From positions 1,984,001 to 2,048,000 of the forward strand of contig NZ_AP027272.1 in assembly GCF_036322805.1 (NCBI RefSeq): DNA of 64,000 bases, read 5' to 3'. The notes below the pieces were generated by a model that saw only the letters and a list, made by a program, of their open reading frames with translations, was not told where the DNA came from and ran no database searches. Both the position numbers and the translations under genes were made by a program. Each line of letters begins with the position of its first letter. Position 1 is the stretch's first letter. Source of the stretch: Planctobacterium marinum (lineage in GTDB: Bacteria; Pseudomonadota; Gammaproteobacteria; Enterobacterales; Alteromonadaceae). Of this stretch, positions 1-9,140 are shown piece by piece.

Positions 1-1
1 T

Positions 2-427
2 TGGTTTACAACTCCGCAGCAAATCGTCTTTTGGAGTGGCCTTAAGTTTGGCTTTCCTGACAGTGTAATTCAATTCAGGGCGCAACTTAAACTTGCTCAA
101 ATTCCAGCGTATGCTTTGCTCTCTGAAGAGGAAAATCAATTGCTGGGTTTTGGTCAGATGATGTACGACAATGGGCGATGTCATTTTGTTCGGGTGGCAA
201 CTAATCCAACCCGGCGAGGGCAGGGATATGGCAAAAAGCTACTTGCCTGTCTATTGGCACAGGGACAGCGCAAATTCAATCCGCAATTTTTTTCGTTGTT
301 CGTCAACCAGTCAAATCAAGTGGCTATTAATTTATACCGCGCAGTGGGCTTCAAGCACACCCAATATCCCGGACCTATGCCGAACACTCAGAGCTGGTAT
401 CTGGAAAAGCCTGCAGGTAGTTTATAG
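2..427 (+). CDS. GNAT family N-acetyltransferase, 5'-truncated by the window edge
   Basis: The reading frame is open from base 2 with no start required, so the gene begins before the window; the ATG-like starts inside it are internal. The visible 141 residues carry the GNAT core: a strand ending F-V-R-V-A-T-N-P, then the acetyl-CoA pyrophosphate loop RRGQGYG followed by an alpha helix, and the late N-x-x-A-x-x-L-Y-x-x-x-G-F motif (NQVAINLYRAVGF) typical of the family's C-terminal half. GNAT enzymes move acetyl from acetyl-CoA to an amine; nothing here indicates the substrate. The gene ends 145 bp before a lipoprotein gene on the same strand. The family call is secure, the substrate unknown. 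Confidence 0.85.
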   Translation, partial: WFTTPQQIVFWSGLKFGFPDSVIQFRAQLKLAQIPAYALLSEEENQLLGFGQMMYDNGRCHFVRVATNPTRRGQGYGKKLLACLLAQGQRKFNPQFFSLFVNQSNQVAINLYRAVGFKHTQYPGPMPNTQSWYLEKPAGSL

Positions 428-512
428 TATTAGATGATAAATTTTTTGAAAAAAAATGTTCAATTTGGACAGTTTGTGCAAGAAATTTGCATAAGTCTTT
501 TGTAAGCACTTG

Positions 513-537
513 CGGTGCCATCTTTTTGGCGGGCACC
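513..537. other. Inverted repeat upstream of lipoprotein gene
   Basis: GGTGCC and GGCACC pair across a short interval that also contains GCC/GGC, giving a hairpin about 35 bp before the lipoprotein start. No T tract follows directly, so it is more likely a 5'-UTR structure or weak terminator of the acetyltransferase gene than a strong terminator. Confidence 0.3.
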
Positions 538-572
538 TGACCTTTATTTCTAATCAATAAAAGAGTATACAA

Positions 573-2243
573 ATGGAACTGAAGCATTGGTTATTAGTAC
601 CACTGGCTGCATCACTGTTAGCTTGTGGCTCCAGCAGCGATGAAGACAGAATCGATACGGTAACAATTACAATTTCTGCCAGTGGCACAATAGTTAACGA
701 GCAAACTGAAGTTGCTCTAGGCGGCAGAACCAGCCTTCAGGATGTGACAAGTTATAGCTGGTCTGTCAGCGACCCTGATTACAGTGTTGTGCACGATGAT
801 AATAGCGTTCCCACCGCAACACTAACGACACCGGAGGTTAGGACAAGTGAAGAGCAGGTCACTTTGTCGCTAACTGCCACGCCAGCCGAGGGCTCAGCAG
901 TAACCGGAACGTTTGTCCTGACGGTGCGGCCGGTAAATATTGAACCTGTAGCGTCGGTGACCATTTCTCAGGATGACAGGTTTGCTGACAATACCTACGG
1001 TGGAGCGCTTACAGTTACCTTTACTGGAAGCGGAACCGACGAAGATCCTATTGATAGCGAAAACCCCATAAGTGCCTTTGAGTGGCAACAGGTATCAGGC
1101 ACCGATGTCCTCACCGGTGTGGATACAACCTCTAACTTACTGACTCTTACGACACCAGCGTTAACCAGCTCTGAAACGCTTAGTTTTGAATTAATCGTAA
1201 CCGATAATGAAGGCGCAACGGGTAAGCAGGCATTTGATATTGTGGTGCTTGATGTGACTCAAACTCCGCCCATTGCCGAGGCAGGGAATCCGATTACAAT
1301 AATGGAGGGGGAGCGTTTTCTGCTATCAGGCTCCGCCACAGCACTAAGCGATAATGCATCTCCATTTTTGTTTGAATGGACAAATAACTCTAGCGATCTG
1401 GCCGAATTTGCCGATGCTTCCGATGCAACGACTTACGCTGACGCACCTGCTGTCATGGAGGATACTAATATTACTATCGATTTGCGGGTTGTTGACCAGT
1501 TTAATAATGAAGACAACGACCAGGTTGTGGTTACTGTCAGAGAAATGCCTGCAACCTATGTTAATGATACTGGCGTTACGGCTAACGTTTCCAATACCGG
1601 GTTGATCAATGGCTCCAGCCATAACTTTCCAGGACAGGACGCTGACTTGGGGCGCGACAGAATGCATGCGTCGGATGTACTGGAGAAAGCGGGGGCCGGT
1701 GATGAAGGTTTTGATTTTACCAAGTTGGACGAATTTGGTGATGAAATAGATGCCTCTGAAACGAGTTGGAGCTGCGTAAGAGACAACGTTACAGGCCTGA
1801 TTTGGGAAATGAAAACCAATGATAGCGGTTTGCACGATGTTAATAATACCTATTCATGGGTATCCAGTACTACCTCGGAAGAAGCCCAGAACGATGGAGC
1901 TTCCTGTACGTTGACCACTTGTAATACGGCCGCTTTTGTCGAGGCCGTGAATGCGGAGGGATTGTGCGGGTTTTTTGACTGGCGGATGCCTACCCACAAT
2001 GAACTTAAATCAATTTTACATTTTGGTGAAACTAATAATACCTTCATTGACGGTGACTACTTCCCGTTTAATAACCCTGACACCAGTACTGAAACATGGT
2101 ACTGGACCAGTATCCAAAATGTTGATGGTGCCAGTGGTGATGTGTTGCAAAACAGTTGGGCTATTGATTTTAGCTCTGGTAACGATAATTTCTTACTAAA
2201 ATCTACTGAAAATCACGTGCGTCTGGTACGTGCTGGACGATAA
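573..2243 (+). CDS. Lipoprotein with Ig-like domains and C-terminal DUF1566 domain
   Basis: The N terminus is a lipoprotein signal with lipobox LLAC (Cys18) followed by Gly, so lipidation and, by the Lol +2 rule, outer-membrane sorting are expected. Residues about 30-330 are beta-rich, Thr/Ser/Asp-rich segments resembling tandem PKD/Ig-like or cadherin-like modules (motifs such as ATGKQAFDIVV and EDNDQVVVTV). Residues about 395-556 form a DUF1566 (Lcl C-terminal-like) domain, seen from NVTGLIWEM, FDWRMPTHNELKSI, YWTSI and the terminal VRLVR. Function is unknown; surface adhesion or matrix binding is a guess from architecture. A second DUF1566 protein follows 13 bp downstream, so the two are probably cotranscribed. 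Start ATG is chosen because it gives the signal peptide directly. Confidence 0.8.
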   Translation: MELKHWLLVPLAASLLACGSSSDEDRIDTVTITISASGTIVNEQTEVALGGRTSLQDVTSYSWSVSDPDYSVVHDDNSVPTATLTTPEVRTSEEQVTLSLTATPAEGSAVTGTFVLTVRPVNIEPVASVTISQDDRFADNTYGGALTVTFTGSGTDEDPIDSENPISAFEWQQVSGTDVLTGVDTTSNLLTLTTPALTSSETLSFELIVTDNEGATGKQAFDIVVLDVTQTPPIAEAGNPITIMEGERFLLSGSATALSDNASPFLFEWTNNSSDLAEFADASDATTYADAPAVMEDTNITIDLRVVDQFNNEDNDQVVVTVREMPATYVNDTGVTANVSNTGLINGSSHNFPGQDADLGRDRMHASDVLEKAGAGDEGFDFTKLDEFGDEIDASETSWSCVRDNVTGLIWEMKTNDSGLHDVNNTYSWVSSTTSEEAQNDGASCTLTTCNTAAFVEAVNAEGLCGFFDWRMPTHNELKSILHFGETNNTFIDGDYFPFNNPDTSTETWYWTSIQNVDGASGDVLQNSWAIDFSSGNDNFLLKSTENHVRLVRAGR

Positions 2244-2256
2244 TAAGGAGAGGGAC

Positions 2257-2772
2257 ATGAAATTGATAAAACTCGTTATACCTGCATTTTTCGCCTTTGC
2301 ATGTAATATTCAGGCGCAAACCTGCGTTTCAGGGTTGCCAGAAACTGCTCCTGAAGCAAACTTTACTGATAATGAAGATGGCACTGTCACCGATACATCC
2401 ACTGGATTAATGTGGATGCGTTGTAGCATTGGCCAGACGTGGAGCGACACAGACAGTACTTGCACTGGTGATGCTACGGCCTTGACCTGGCAGGAGGCGC
2501 TACAAATTGCATACGGTTATGAGTATGCCGGACACAATGATTGGCGATTGCCAAACGTGAAACAACTTATCAGTATTACTGAAAAAACCTGTGTACGTCC
2601 GTCGATTAATGAAACGATTTTTCCTGAAACCACATCGGATGATTATTGGAGCAGTACTCCTTCGCTAAATGACTACACCATGTCTTGGGTAGTGGCGTTT
2701 TTTAACAGCAGTAACTCGTTGAAAGAAAAGGATGCGTTTGTATATTCGCGTTTAGTACGTGTCGCTGACTGA
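2257..2772 (+). CDS. Secreted DUF1566 domain protein
   Basis: The start at 2257 gives an Sec signal peptide (MKLIKLVIPAFFAF, probable cleavage after IQA) and is preceded by AAGGAG at 2245-2250; an in-frame GTG at 2230 would overlap the upstream gene and spoil the signal. The mature part is a single DUF1566 domain with DTSTGLMWMRC, NDWRLPNVKQL, DYWSSTP and SRLVR motifs and several Cys residues that could form disulfides in the periplasm. It parallels the C-terminal domain of the preceding lipoprotein, so the pair probably arose by duplication and may act together at the cell surface. Biochemical role unknown. Confidence 0.8.
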   Translation: MKLIKLVIPAFFAFACNIQAQTCVSGLPETAPEANFTDNEDGTVTDTSTGLMWMRCSIGQTWSDTDSTCTGDATALTWQEALQIAYGYEYAGHNDWRLPNVKQLISITEKTCVRPSINETIFPETTSDDYWSSTPSLNDYTMSWVVAFFNSSNSLKEKDAFVYSRLVRVAD

Positions 2773-2791
2773 TTAAAAACAAGTACCTTTG

Positions 2792-2817
2792 AAAAAGGCC
2801 CGTTATCGGGCCTTTTT
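2792..2817. terminator. Bidirectional intrinsic terminator
   Basis: AAAAAGGCCCG pairs with CGGGCCTTTTT around a TTAT loop, with A and T runs on opposite sides, so it can serve both the DUF1566 gene (+) and ygiQ (-). The ygiQ stop codon (complement of TTA at 2803-2805) lies in the loop, meaning the last codons of ygiQ are part of the hairpin. Confidence 0.85.
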
Positions 2818-5034
2818 GGTATTACTCTTATTCGATTTTTTATTAAAAGGTTGGTCACTACTAAAGCGGGTTAATGCTGTTTGTGCGCGGCCTCTGCCTT
2901 TCGCGTGGGCTTTATTAACTGATTTGCGTTCATAGTCTTTTTGCGCTTTACCCTTCAACTCACTTTTGCGCTCCAGCGGTACCAGGTGTTTGGGACCATT
3001 ACCAATCAGATGCGCTTTACCCATCTTTTTCAGTGCTTCACGTAGCATCGGCCAGTTGGCCGGATCATGGTAACGCAAGAAGGCTCTGTGCAAGCGACGA
3101 TGCCGCTCACCTTTGGCGATACTGACACCCTCACTTTTTTTGGTCACCTTGTGAATAGGGTTCTTTTCCGTGTGGTACATAGTGGTGGCATTCGCCATGG
3201 GCGAAGGATAAAAGTTTTGTACCTGGTCTAGTTTGAAATTATTTTCTTTCAGCCACAACGCCAGGTTAAGCATATCAATGTCCCGTGTTCCGGGGTGGGC
3301 TGAAATAAAATAGGGGATCAGGTATTGCTCTTTACCTGCTTCTTTGGAGAACTTATCAAATAGCTCTTTAAAGCGATAATAGGTGCTCATACCCGGTTTC
3401 ATCATTTTGCTGAGCGGGCTTTCTTCAGTGTGCTCCGGTGCAATCTTCAGATAACCACCAACATGATGAGTGACCAACTCTTTTACATAGTTGGGATCTT
3501 CAATGGCCAGGTCATAGCGCACGCCTGATGCAATGAGGACTTTTTTAATGCCTTTAACATCGCGTACTTTGCGATACAACTCCACCGTCGGCGTTTGGTC
3601 AGTATCCATATGGCCGCAGATATCGGGCCAGACGCAAGATAAGCGGCGACAGGTTTGTTCTGCTTTAGCACTCTTACAGCGCAGCTTATACATGTTGGCA
3701 GTAGGGCCGCCTAGATCAGAAATAACCCCTGTAAAGCCGGGTACTTTGTCTCGAATTTGCTCCACTTCCCGCACAATGGACTCTTCTGAGCGGCTTTGAA
3801 TAATTCGTCCTTCATGTTCAGTTATAGAACAAAAAGTACAGCCACCAAAACAGCCACGCATGATGTTCACCGAGGTTTTAATCATGTCGTAGGCGGGGAT
3901 TTTTTCCTTGCCATAACTGGGGTGGGGCACACGTGCGTAGGGTAAGTCGAATACTGCATCCATTTCTTCAGTTTCCAGCGGATACGCAGGAGGATTGATC
4001 CAGATACTTCTGTCACCATGGCGCTGCATCAATGCACGGGCGCAGCCCGGATTGGTTTCTTGGTGCAGTATTCTTGAGGTGTGTGCATAGTGGGTTTTTT
4101 CATCACGCACTACTTCAAAGGCTGGCAATTTCACGTAGGTTTTGTCCCACGGCTTGCGTCTCGTTGCGCGAGGATTGAATGGTTGCACGCTGATAGGCTG
4201 CGCAGCATCGCTAGCTACGTCACTTTCTTTTTGCGTACTACAGTTCTCTTCCCATTCCTGATATGGACTTGGGATGGGATCAATTTTACCAATCTTATCC
4301 ACGCTAGTGGAGTCCACTCCCAACCATCCGGGCAATGCTTGTTTCACGATGATTGCGGTACCCCGAACATCTTGCATTGCGCTGATATCTTCACCGTTGG
4401 CCAGGCGATGGGCGATTTCTAACAGTGGTCTCTCAGCGTTACCAAACATCAACATGTCGGCTTTGGAATCAAACAGCACTGAGCGCCGTACTTTGTCTGA
4501 CCAATAATCGTAATGGGCGATACGGCGTAAGCTGGCTTCGATGCCGCCAATGATGACAGGCTTTTTATAGGCTTCTTTGCAGCGCTGAGTGTACACGGTA
4601 ACAGCGCGGTCAGGGCGTTTCCCGTGCACATTACCGGGTGTGTAAGCGTCATCGTGGCGCAGCTTTCGGTCGGCAGTGTAGTGGTTGATCATGGAGTCCA
4701 TGTTGCCTGCCGTGACGCCGAAAAACAGATTGGGTTCGCCTAATGCCATGAAGGCATCTTTGGATGTCCAATCGGGCTGGGCAATGATACCGACACGAAA
4801 ACCTTGAGCCTCCAATGTGCGGCCGATAACTGCCATGCCAAAGCTGGGGTGATCCACATAAGCATCACCAGTTACCAAGATGATGTCGCAACTGTCCCAA
4901 CCCAATTGCTCCATTTCATGCCTTGTCATAGGTAGGAAAGGAGCAGGATCAAAACAAGACGCCCAGAATTTTGGAAAAGAAAACAAGCCCCGCTCAGCTT
5001 TCATGCGCTCAACAGGTTTTTTGACAACCGCCAT
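2803..5034 (-). CDS. ygiQ: YgiQ family radical SAM protein
   Basis: A 743-residue homologue of E. coli YgiQ (UPF0313). The N-terminal stretch [14 protein letters not shown] and [20 protein letters not shown] are nearly invariant in the family, and a CxxxCxxC radical-SAM cluster (CFGGCTFC, around residue 391) is present, so it should bind a 4Fe-4S cluster and S-adenosylmethionine. The cobalamin-binding-like N-terminal fold is followed by the SAM barrel and a C-terminal basic tail rich in Lys/Arg. The substrate has not been established for the family. Start ATG at 5034 is used; an in-frame ATG ten codons later is possible. It is convergent with the DUF1566 genes and divergent from the serine hydrolase. 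Confidence 0.93.
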   Translation of the reverse strand: MAVVKKPVERMKAERGLFSFPKFWASCFDPAPFLPMTRHEMEQLGWDSCDIILVTGDAYVDHPSFGMAVIGRTLEAQGFRVGIIAQPDWTSKDAFMALGEPNLFFGVTAGNMDSMINHYTADRKLRHDDAYTPGNVHGKRPDRAVTVYTQRCKEAYKKPVIIGGIEASLRRIAHYDYWSDKVRRSVLFDSKADMLMFGNAERPLLEIAHRLANGEDISAMQDVRGTAIIVKQALPGWLGVDSTSVDKIGKIDPIPSPYQEWEENCSTQKESDVASDAAQPISVQPFNPRATRRKPWDKTYVKLPAFEVVRDEKTHYAHTSRILHQETNPGCARALMQRHGDRSIWINPPAYPLETEEMDAVFDLPYARVPHPSYGKEKIPAYDMIKTSVNIMRGCFGGCTFCSITEHEGRIIQSRSEESIVREVEQIRDKVPGFTGVISDLGGPTANMYKLRCKSAKAEQTCRRLSCVWPDICGHMDTDQTPTVELYRKVRDVKGIKKVLIASGVRYDLAIEDPNYVKELVTHHVGGYLKIAPEHTEESPLSKMMKPGMSTYYRFKELFDKFSKEAGKEQYLIPYFISAHPGTRDIDMLNLALWLKENNFKLDQVQNFYPSPMANATTMYHTEKNPIHKVTKKSEGVSIAKGERHRRLHRAFLRYHDPANWPMLREALKKMGKAHLIGNGPKHLVPLERKSELKGKAQKDYERKSVNKAHAKGRGRAQTALTRFSSDQPFNKKSNKSNTKKAR

Positions 5035-5186
5035 ACATACTCACATTAATAGAAACTGAGCTAGTTTATCAAAATTTTATGAGGGAATATTCAGGTTTAT
5101 TCGAGCATCGTTGCCGAATTTTAAAATGGCTGTAAAAATAAGAAGTTATCAATATTAACAGTCATCAAACTTAAAGAGATTAGTCA

Positions 5187-6527
5187 TTGAAAAAGGTCTT
5201 CATTGTGATACTTGTGCTGGTAGCACTGCATTTTGTTACTCGCTACAGTCTTGGGTTTTCTGTTTATCGCCTAGGTGATGCGTTAGAGGTATCTGCCAGT
5301 TTGGGGGCAAAAATTGCTTGCTCTGCCCGGTATGTTTCCGGGTTTGATGAATCGCTGATAGTAGAAGACTTGGCTTCTTATTCTCCGGCAACACGATTGC
5401 TGGACATTGTATATGATGATGCTGAAAAGCGCGTTACTGCAAACATGTTGGGGCTGGCAAGTTATACCGGACAATACCGAGATGGCCTTGGTTGCACACT
5501 AGAGATTGGTGATACGACAGCGCTTGATGCTTTGCAGGTGAAAAAAGTTGAAGCTGAAGCGGCGCCCTGGCCGCAAGGCAATCAAGTTAGTACGGTACAG
5601 GATAATTATCAGCAATTAACTGACCAAATTCTGCACCAGGACAATCAGGGAGGATTGCAAACCCGTGCCTTATTGGTGGTTAAAGACGGACAGGTGGTGG
5701 CAGAGTCTTATGCTGAAGGCGTTGACAACCAGACTCAACTGCTCGGCTGGTCGATGGGGAAAAGCTTGACTGCCATGATGCTGGGTCGCATGCAGACCCT
5801 GGGGCTAGTGAATTTGCAGCAAAAAGCCGGATTTGCACCATGGCAATCTGATGCGCGACAGGAAATCACCCTGGAGCAACTCTTGACTATGTCATCTGGC
5901 CTGAAGTTTAACGAAACTTATGCTCCAGGTAGCGATTCAACTCGCATGTTATTTACCGCGTATAGCGCCTCAGATGTCGCCCTGACGGCAACCGCGGAAA
6001 AATCACCGGGTAGCTATTTTTCTTACTCTTCAGGCACTACCAACATTCTTATACGATGGATGCGGGATGAGTTGGGTAGTAATCAGGCATTATTAGATTT
6101 TTTCCACAATGAGATCCTGCAGCCTTTAAGCATGGCAGATACCACCTTTGAAGTGGATCCTAGCGGTGTGTATGTTGGCAGCTCTTATATATTTGCAACG
6201 GCGCGAGACTGGGCAAAGATGGGTTTTTTGATGTTGCGAAACGGAACCTGGCAAGGACAGCAACTTTTGCAAAAAGATTGGGTAAGTGCAGCTCAGAAGC
6301 CGATTTCTGCCGAGAATTATCAAAAATACGGTTATCAGTTTTGGTTGAACCAAGGCGGCGAAGAGCTTCGTTGGAACAAGATCCCGGCTGATGCATACAT
6401 GATGATGGGGAATCGCAAACAAGTGGTGATGATAGTCCCTTCAAAGCAATTAGTGTTGGTTCGCTTGGGCTGGACTTCCGGAAGCTATCCCACAGAAGAT
6501 AATTTTGCGCGCTTAATTGCATTGTAA
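5187..6527 (+). CDS. Beta-lactamase-fold serine hydrolase, membrane anchored
   Basis: Starts with TTG seven bases after AAAGAG; no better start exists. Residues 3-25 are one hydrophobic segment (signal anchor). The catalytic domain begins near residue 120 and has the class C/esterase SxxK motif (SMGK, about residue 188) and a Y-x-S motif in YSSG (about residue 277); the third motif is not an obvious KTG/HTG. The overall pattern matches the beta-lactamase family (Pfam Beta-lactamase) that includes 6-aminohexanoate-dimer hydrolase-like enzymes, EstB-type esterases and D-aminopeptidases, acting on the periplasmic side. Resistance to antibiotics should not be assumed. It is a lone gene before the ribosomal operon. 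Confidence 0.82.
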   Translation: MKKVFIVILVLVALHFVTRYSLGFSVYRLGDALEVSASLGAKIACSARYVSGFDESLIVEDLASYSPATRLLDIVYDDAEKRVTANMLGLASYTGQYRDGLGCTLEIGDTTALDALQVKKVEAEAAPWPQGNQVSTVQDNYQQLTDQILHQDNQGGLQTRALLVVKDGQVVAESYAEGVDNQTQLLGWSMGKSLTAMMLGRMQTLGLVNLQQKAGFAPWQSDARQEITLEQLLTMSSGLKFNETYAPGSDSTRMLFTAYSASDVALTATAEKSPGSYFSYSSGTTNILIRWMRDELGSNQALLDFFHNEILQPLSMADTTFEVDPSGVYVGSSYIFATARDWAKMGFLMLRNGTWQGQQLLQKDWVSAAQKPISAENYQKYGYQFWLNQGGEELRWNKIPADAYMMMGNRKQVVMIVPSKQLVLVRLGWTSGSYPTEDNFARLIAL

Positions 6528-6551
6528 ATCCTCGTTATTTCAATAATTAAC

Positions 6552-6579
6552 TTGCAATCAAGCCCAAAATCCGTACAAT
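6552..6579 (+). promoter_or_regulatory. Sigma70-type promoter of the rpsP operon
   Basis: TTGCAA (6552-6557), 16-bp spacer, TACAAT (6574-6579), followed by a GC-rich start region (CGCGAGCC), the usual look of growth-rate controlled ribosomal promoters. It leaves a leader of about 125 nt before rpsP that can form small hairpins (CTGAC/GTCAG near 6607-6620; TTCTGC/GCAGAA near 6665-6690). Confidence 0.6.
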
Positions 6580-6712
6580 TCGCGAGCCTTTTTTCCGGCA
6601 TTTGCCTGACTCTTGTCAGATGGGTAATGGAACGAAGGTAAAGTTGACGTTAACGTTAGTAGCTTCTGCTTTGCGTTGATAAGGCAGAACTAATAACGAT
6701 TTTGAGGCAATT

Positions 6713-6964
6713 ATGGTAACTATTCGTTTACAACGTGGTGGCGCTAAAAAAGCCCCCTTTTATCAAGTAGTAGTGGCTGATAGCCGTATGAAGCGCGATG
6801 GTCGTTTCATCGAAAACATCGGTTTCTTCAACCCTACTGCACGTGGTCAAGAAGAAAGACTACGTTTAGACCTTGACCGTGTTGAGCACTGGGTAGGTCT
6901 GGGCGCTGGTTTATCTGACCGCGTATCTCGTTTGGTTAAAGACGCGCGTAAAGCGACGGCTTAA
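6713..6964 (+). CDS. rpsP: 30S ribosomal protein S16
   Basis: An 83-residue protein with the family signature [20 protein letters not shown] and later [13 protein letters not shown], full length for bacterial S16, which binds 16S rRNA in the body of the 30S subunit and helps its assembly. It is the first gene of the rpsP-rimM-trmD-rplS operon; rimM follows after 22 bp. Start ATG is preceded by GAGG at a good distance. Confidence 0.98.
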   Translation: MVTIRLQRGGAKKAPFYQVVVADSRMKRDGRFIENIGFFNPTARGQEERLRLDLDRVEHWVGLGAGLSDRVSRLVKDARKATA

Positions 6965-6986
6965 TCTGCGAATAGTGTAGGGCGTT

Positions 6987-7511
6987 ATGGCATCTGAAAC
7001 GGTTACATTAGGCAAAATTGGCGCACCTTACGGTGTGAAAGGTTGGTTTAAAGTAACATCCTACACAGAAGAGTTAGATGGAATATTCGATTATTCCCCT
7101 TGGTTGTTGTTACAAGGTGGGGAAGTAAAGGAATACACAGTGGAACACTGGAAGCACCACAACAAAAGTTTGGTGGCTAAACTGGAAGGCGTCGATGACC
7201 GGGATGCGGCGGAAGCCATTAAAAATCTGGAAATCAGTGTCGATTCAGAAGTGTTACCGCAATTGGACGAAGACGAATTTTATTGGCGCGAGCTGATTGG
7301 CATGACCGTGGTGAACACAAAAGGTTATGACTTCGGCAAAATCGAACAGATGTTCGAAACCGGTGCTAATGACGTCATGGTGGTGAAAGCCAACGTGAAA
7401 GATGCTTTCGGCCAGAAACAACGCATGATCCCCTATCTGTATGAGCAGGTTGTTCTGGATGTGGATCGTGAGGCAAGAACTGTCACAGTTGACTGGGACC
7501 CGGGTTTTTGA
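6987..7511 (+). CDS. rimM: Ribosome maturation factor RimM
   Basis: 174 residues, the usual RimM length, with the N-terminal RimM beta-barrel ([18 protein letters not shown]) and the C-terminal PRC-barrel ([26 protein letters not shown]). RimM binds S19 and 16S rRNA helices 31/33b during late 30S head assembly. Its TGA stop overlaps the trmD ATG by one base, so translation is coupled. Position in the rpsP operon confirms the call. Confidence 0.97.
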   Translation: MASETVTLGKIGAPYGVKGWFKVTSYTEELDGIFDYSPWLLLQGGEVKEYTVEHWKHHNKSLVAKLEGVDDRDAAEAIKNLEISVDSEVLPQLDEDEFYWRELIGMTVVNTKGYDFGKIEQMFETGANDVMVVKANVKDAFGQKQRMIPYLYEQVVLDVDREARTVTVDWDPGF

Positions 7512-8302
7512 TGAGTGAACAGCATTGGTTTGGATTCGTTACACTGTTTCCAGACATGTTCGACCCATTTTTAACTCAGGGAGTCATTGGTAGAGCTGTC
7601 AAAAGTGGGCGCATTCACGCACAGTGTTTCAACCCACGCGACTATACGCATGACAAACATCGTACAGTTGACGACAGACCTTACGGTGGTGGACCCGGCA
7701 TGCTGATGATGGTGCAGCCATTAACAGATGCAATTAACGCTGCGCAAGCTGCAGCGGGAGGCGATGCCAAGGTGATATACCTTTCGCCTCAAGGTAGTAC
7801 TCTGAATCAGCAAAAAGCGAAGCAGTTAGTGCAGAGCAACAAGCTGATTTTGGTGGCGGGTCGGTATGAAGGTATCGACGAGCGAGTGATTCAGTCCATG
7901 GTGGATGAAGAAATCTCTTTAGGTGACTTCGTCTTAAGTGGTGGTGAGATTCCGGCAATGGCCCTTGTGGACAGTGTCGCAAGACTTATCCCCGGTGTGT
8001 TAGGGCATGAACTTTCAGCAGAGTGTGATTCATTTGAAGACGGTTTGCTGGATTGTCCCCATTACACCAGACCAGAGGTATTGAATGGCGAGCAGGTGCC
8101 AGCGGTACTGCTAAGTGGCAATCATGAAAAGATAAGACGGTGGCGTCTAAAGCAGTCTCTTGGGAGAACCTGGCAAAGACGTCCCGATATGTTTAAAAAA
8201 CTGGCTCTGACTGAGGAGCAAGGCTCACTCCTTAAGGAGTTCCAACAAGAAGTCTTGCAGCAAGATGACAGTTATACCAGTAAGCGAGGAAAAGATGAGT
8301 AA
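7511..8302 (+). CDS. trmD: tRNA (guanine-N1-)-methyltransferase TrmD
   Basis: A SPOUT methyltransferase that makes m1G37 in tRNAs and so prevents +1 frameshifting. The trefoil-knot SAM site is visible as YLSPQG and [12 protein letters not shown], followed by [11 protein letters not shown]; the C-terminal part includes [27 protein letters not shown]. The ATG at 7511 overlaps the rimM stop (TGATG); an in-frame TTG one codon earlier is unlikely to be used. 263 residues is close to the family norm. Its end overlaps the rplS start by 8 bp. Confidence 0.97.
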   Translation: MSEQHWFGFVTLFPDMFDPFLTQGVIGRAVKSGRIHAQCFNPRDYTHDKHRTVDDRPYGGGPGMLMMVQPLTDAINAAQAAAGGDAKVIYLSPQGSTLNQQKAKQLVQSNKLILVAGRYEGIDERVIQSMVDEEISLGDFVLSGGEIPAMALVDSVARLIPGVLGHELSAECDSFEDGLLDCPHYTRPEVLNGEQVPAVLLSGNHEKIRRWRLKQSLGRTWQRRPDMFKKLALTEEQGSLLKEFQQEVLQQDDSYTSKRGKDE

Positions 8303-8654
8303 AGTCAGTCAAGATATCATCAAGCGCATCGAGCAAGAACAACTGAAAACAGACGTTCCTGCTTTTGGCCCGGGTGACACAGTTGTTGTTCAGGTTCGCG
8401 TAAAAGAAGGTGATAAAGAGCGTCTTCAGGCTTATGAAGGTGTTGTAATTGCTAAGAAAAACCGTGGTTTACATTCTTCATTCACTGTTCGTAAGATCTC
8501 TAGCGGTGAAGGTGTTGAGCGTGTATTCCAGACTCACAGTAAGCAAGTTGATAGCATTGAAGTGAAACGCCGTGGTGCGGTTCGTCGTGCTAAGCTTTAC
8601 TACTTGCGTGGTCGTACTGGTAAGGCAGCTCGTATCAAAGAGAAGCTTAACTAA
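8295..8654 (+). CDS. rplS: 50S ribosomal protein L19
   Basis: Start at 8295 chosen because GAGGAAA lies just upstream and the resulting 119-residue protein aligns with other L19 proteins ([54 protein letters not shown]). L19 sits at the 30S-50S interface. It is the last gene of the operon and is followed by a strong terminator. The start lies inside the end of trmD, giving an 8-bp overlap. Confidence 0.97.
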   Translation: MSKVSQDIIKRIEQEQLKTDVPAFGPGDTVVVQVRVKEGDKERLQAYEGVVIAKKNRGLHSSFTVRKISSGEGVERVFQTHSKQVDSIEVKRRGAVRRAKLYYLRGRTGKAARIKEKLN

Positions 8655-8718
8655 GCAAACTGTGAATCAGCAGAACCTAACATTTCTGCTTAAACCAATA
8701 ATGTTATCGTCAACTTCG

Positions 8719-8746
8719 AAAAAGCCCGCGTCAGCGGGCTTTTTTG
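8719..8746 (+). terminator. Intrinsic terminator of the rpsP operon
   Basis: AAAAAGCCCGC and GCGGGCTTTTT pair around GTCA, followed by a T run. Strong stem with GC core 65 bp after rplS. Confidence 0.92.
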
Positions 8747-9140
8747 TATTTGTCCGCTCCCACATCTTTAGCTTTAAATTATTTTTTTACCAACAAATAG
8801 ATAAAATCGTGAAGAAATCCTTACATTACTGGTTACAAATTGTAAATAAATCGAGGTGGTGATTTTGTTGAAACTCAACCCTGTACATCTCAAAGAACCG
8901 TTAAATAAGCGCGCTAAGTGGGATTTAAAACTACCAGTAGTCGAATTTTTAGATTTTTCGGGTGTTTAAATTTTCCACAATGTTGCATTGTTTCGAACCC
9001 TTTGGCAAAAATTGATACCTTTAGGTTGGTTTACTTACCGTTTCAGTGTGTTATAAGTTCCATCGCAGCTAAGACTGCGCAATAAAAAAATCCGTTATTT
9101 GCCTCTGAGAAGGCTCATGCGAAAATAAAAAGGAAACAAC
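8747..9140 (+). promoter_or_regulatory. Gene-free stretch with TonB receptor promoter
   Basis: About 390 bp without a credible gene. Best promoter-like pair is TTTACT (9030-9035), 16-bp spacer, TATAAG (9052-9057), giving a leader of about 80 nt that holds a small CGCAG/CTGCG hairpin (9064-9079) and ends in AAAGGAAACAAC before the receptor ATG. The remaining AT-rich sequence (8750-9000) shows nothing I recognise. Confidence 0.4.

Noticed and set aside
5187-6527. Antibiotic-resistance beta-lactamase
   Set aside because: The SxxK/YxS core fits a broad esterase/peptidase family; nothing shows beta-lactam hydrolysis.
8572-8862. 96-residue ORF after rplS
   Set aside because: It overlaps rplS and the terminator and has no family resemblance.
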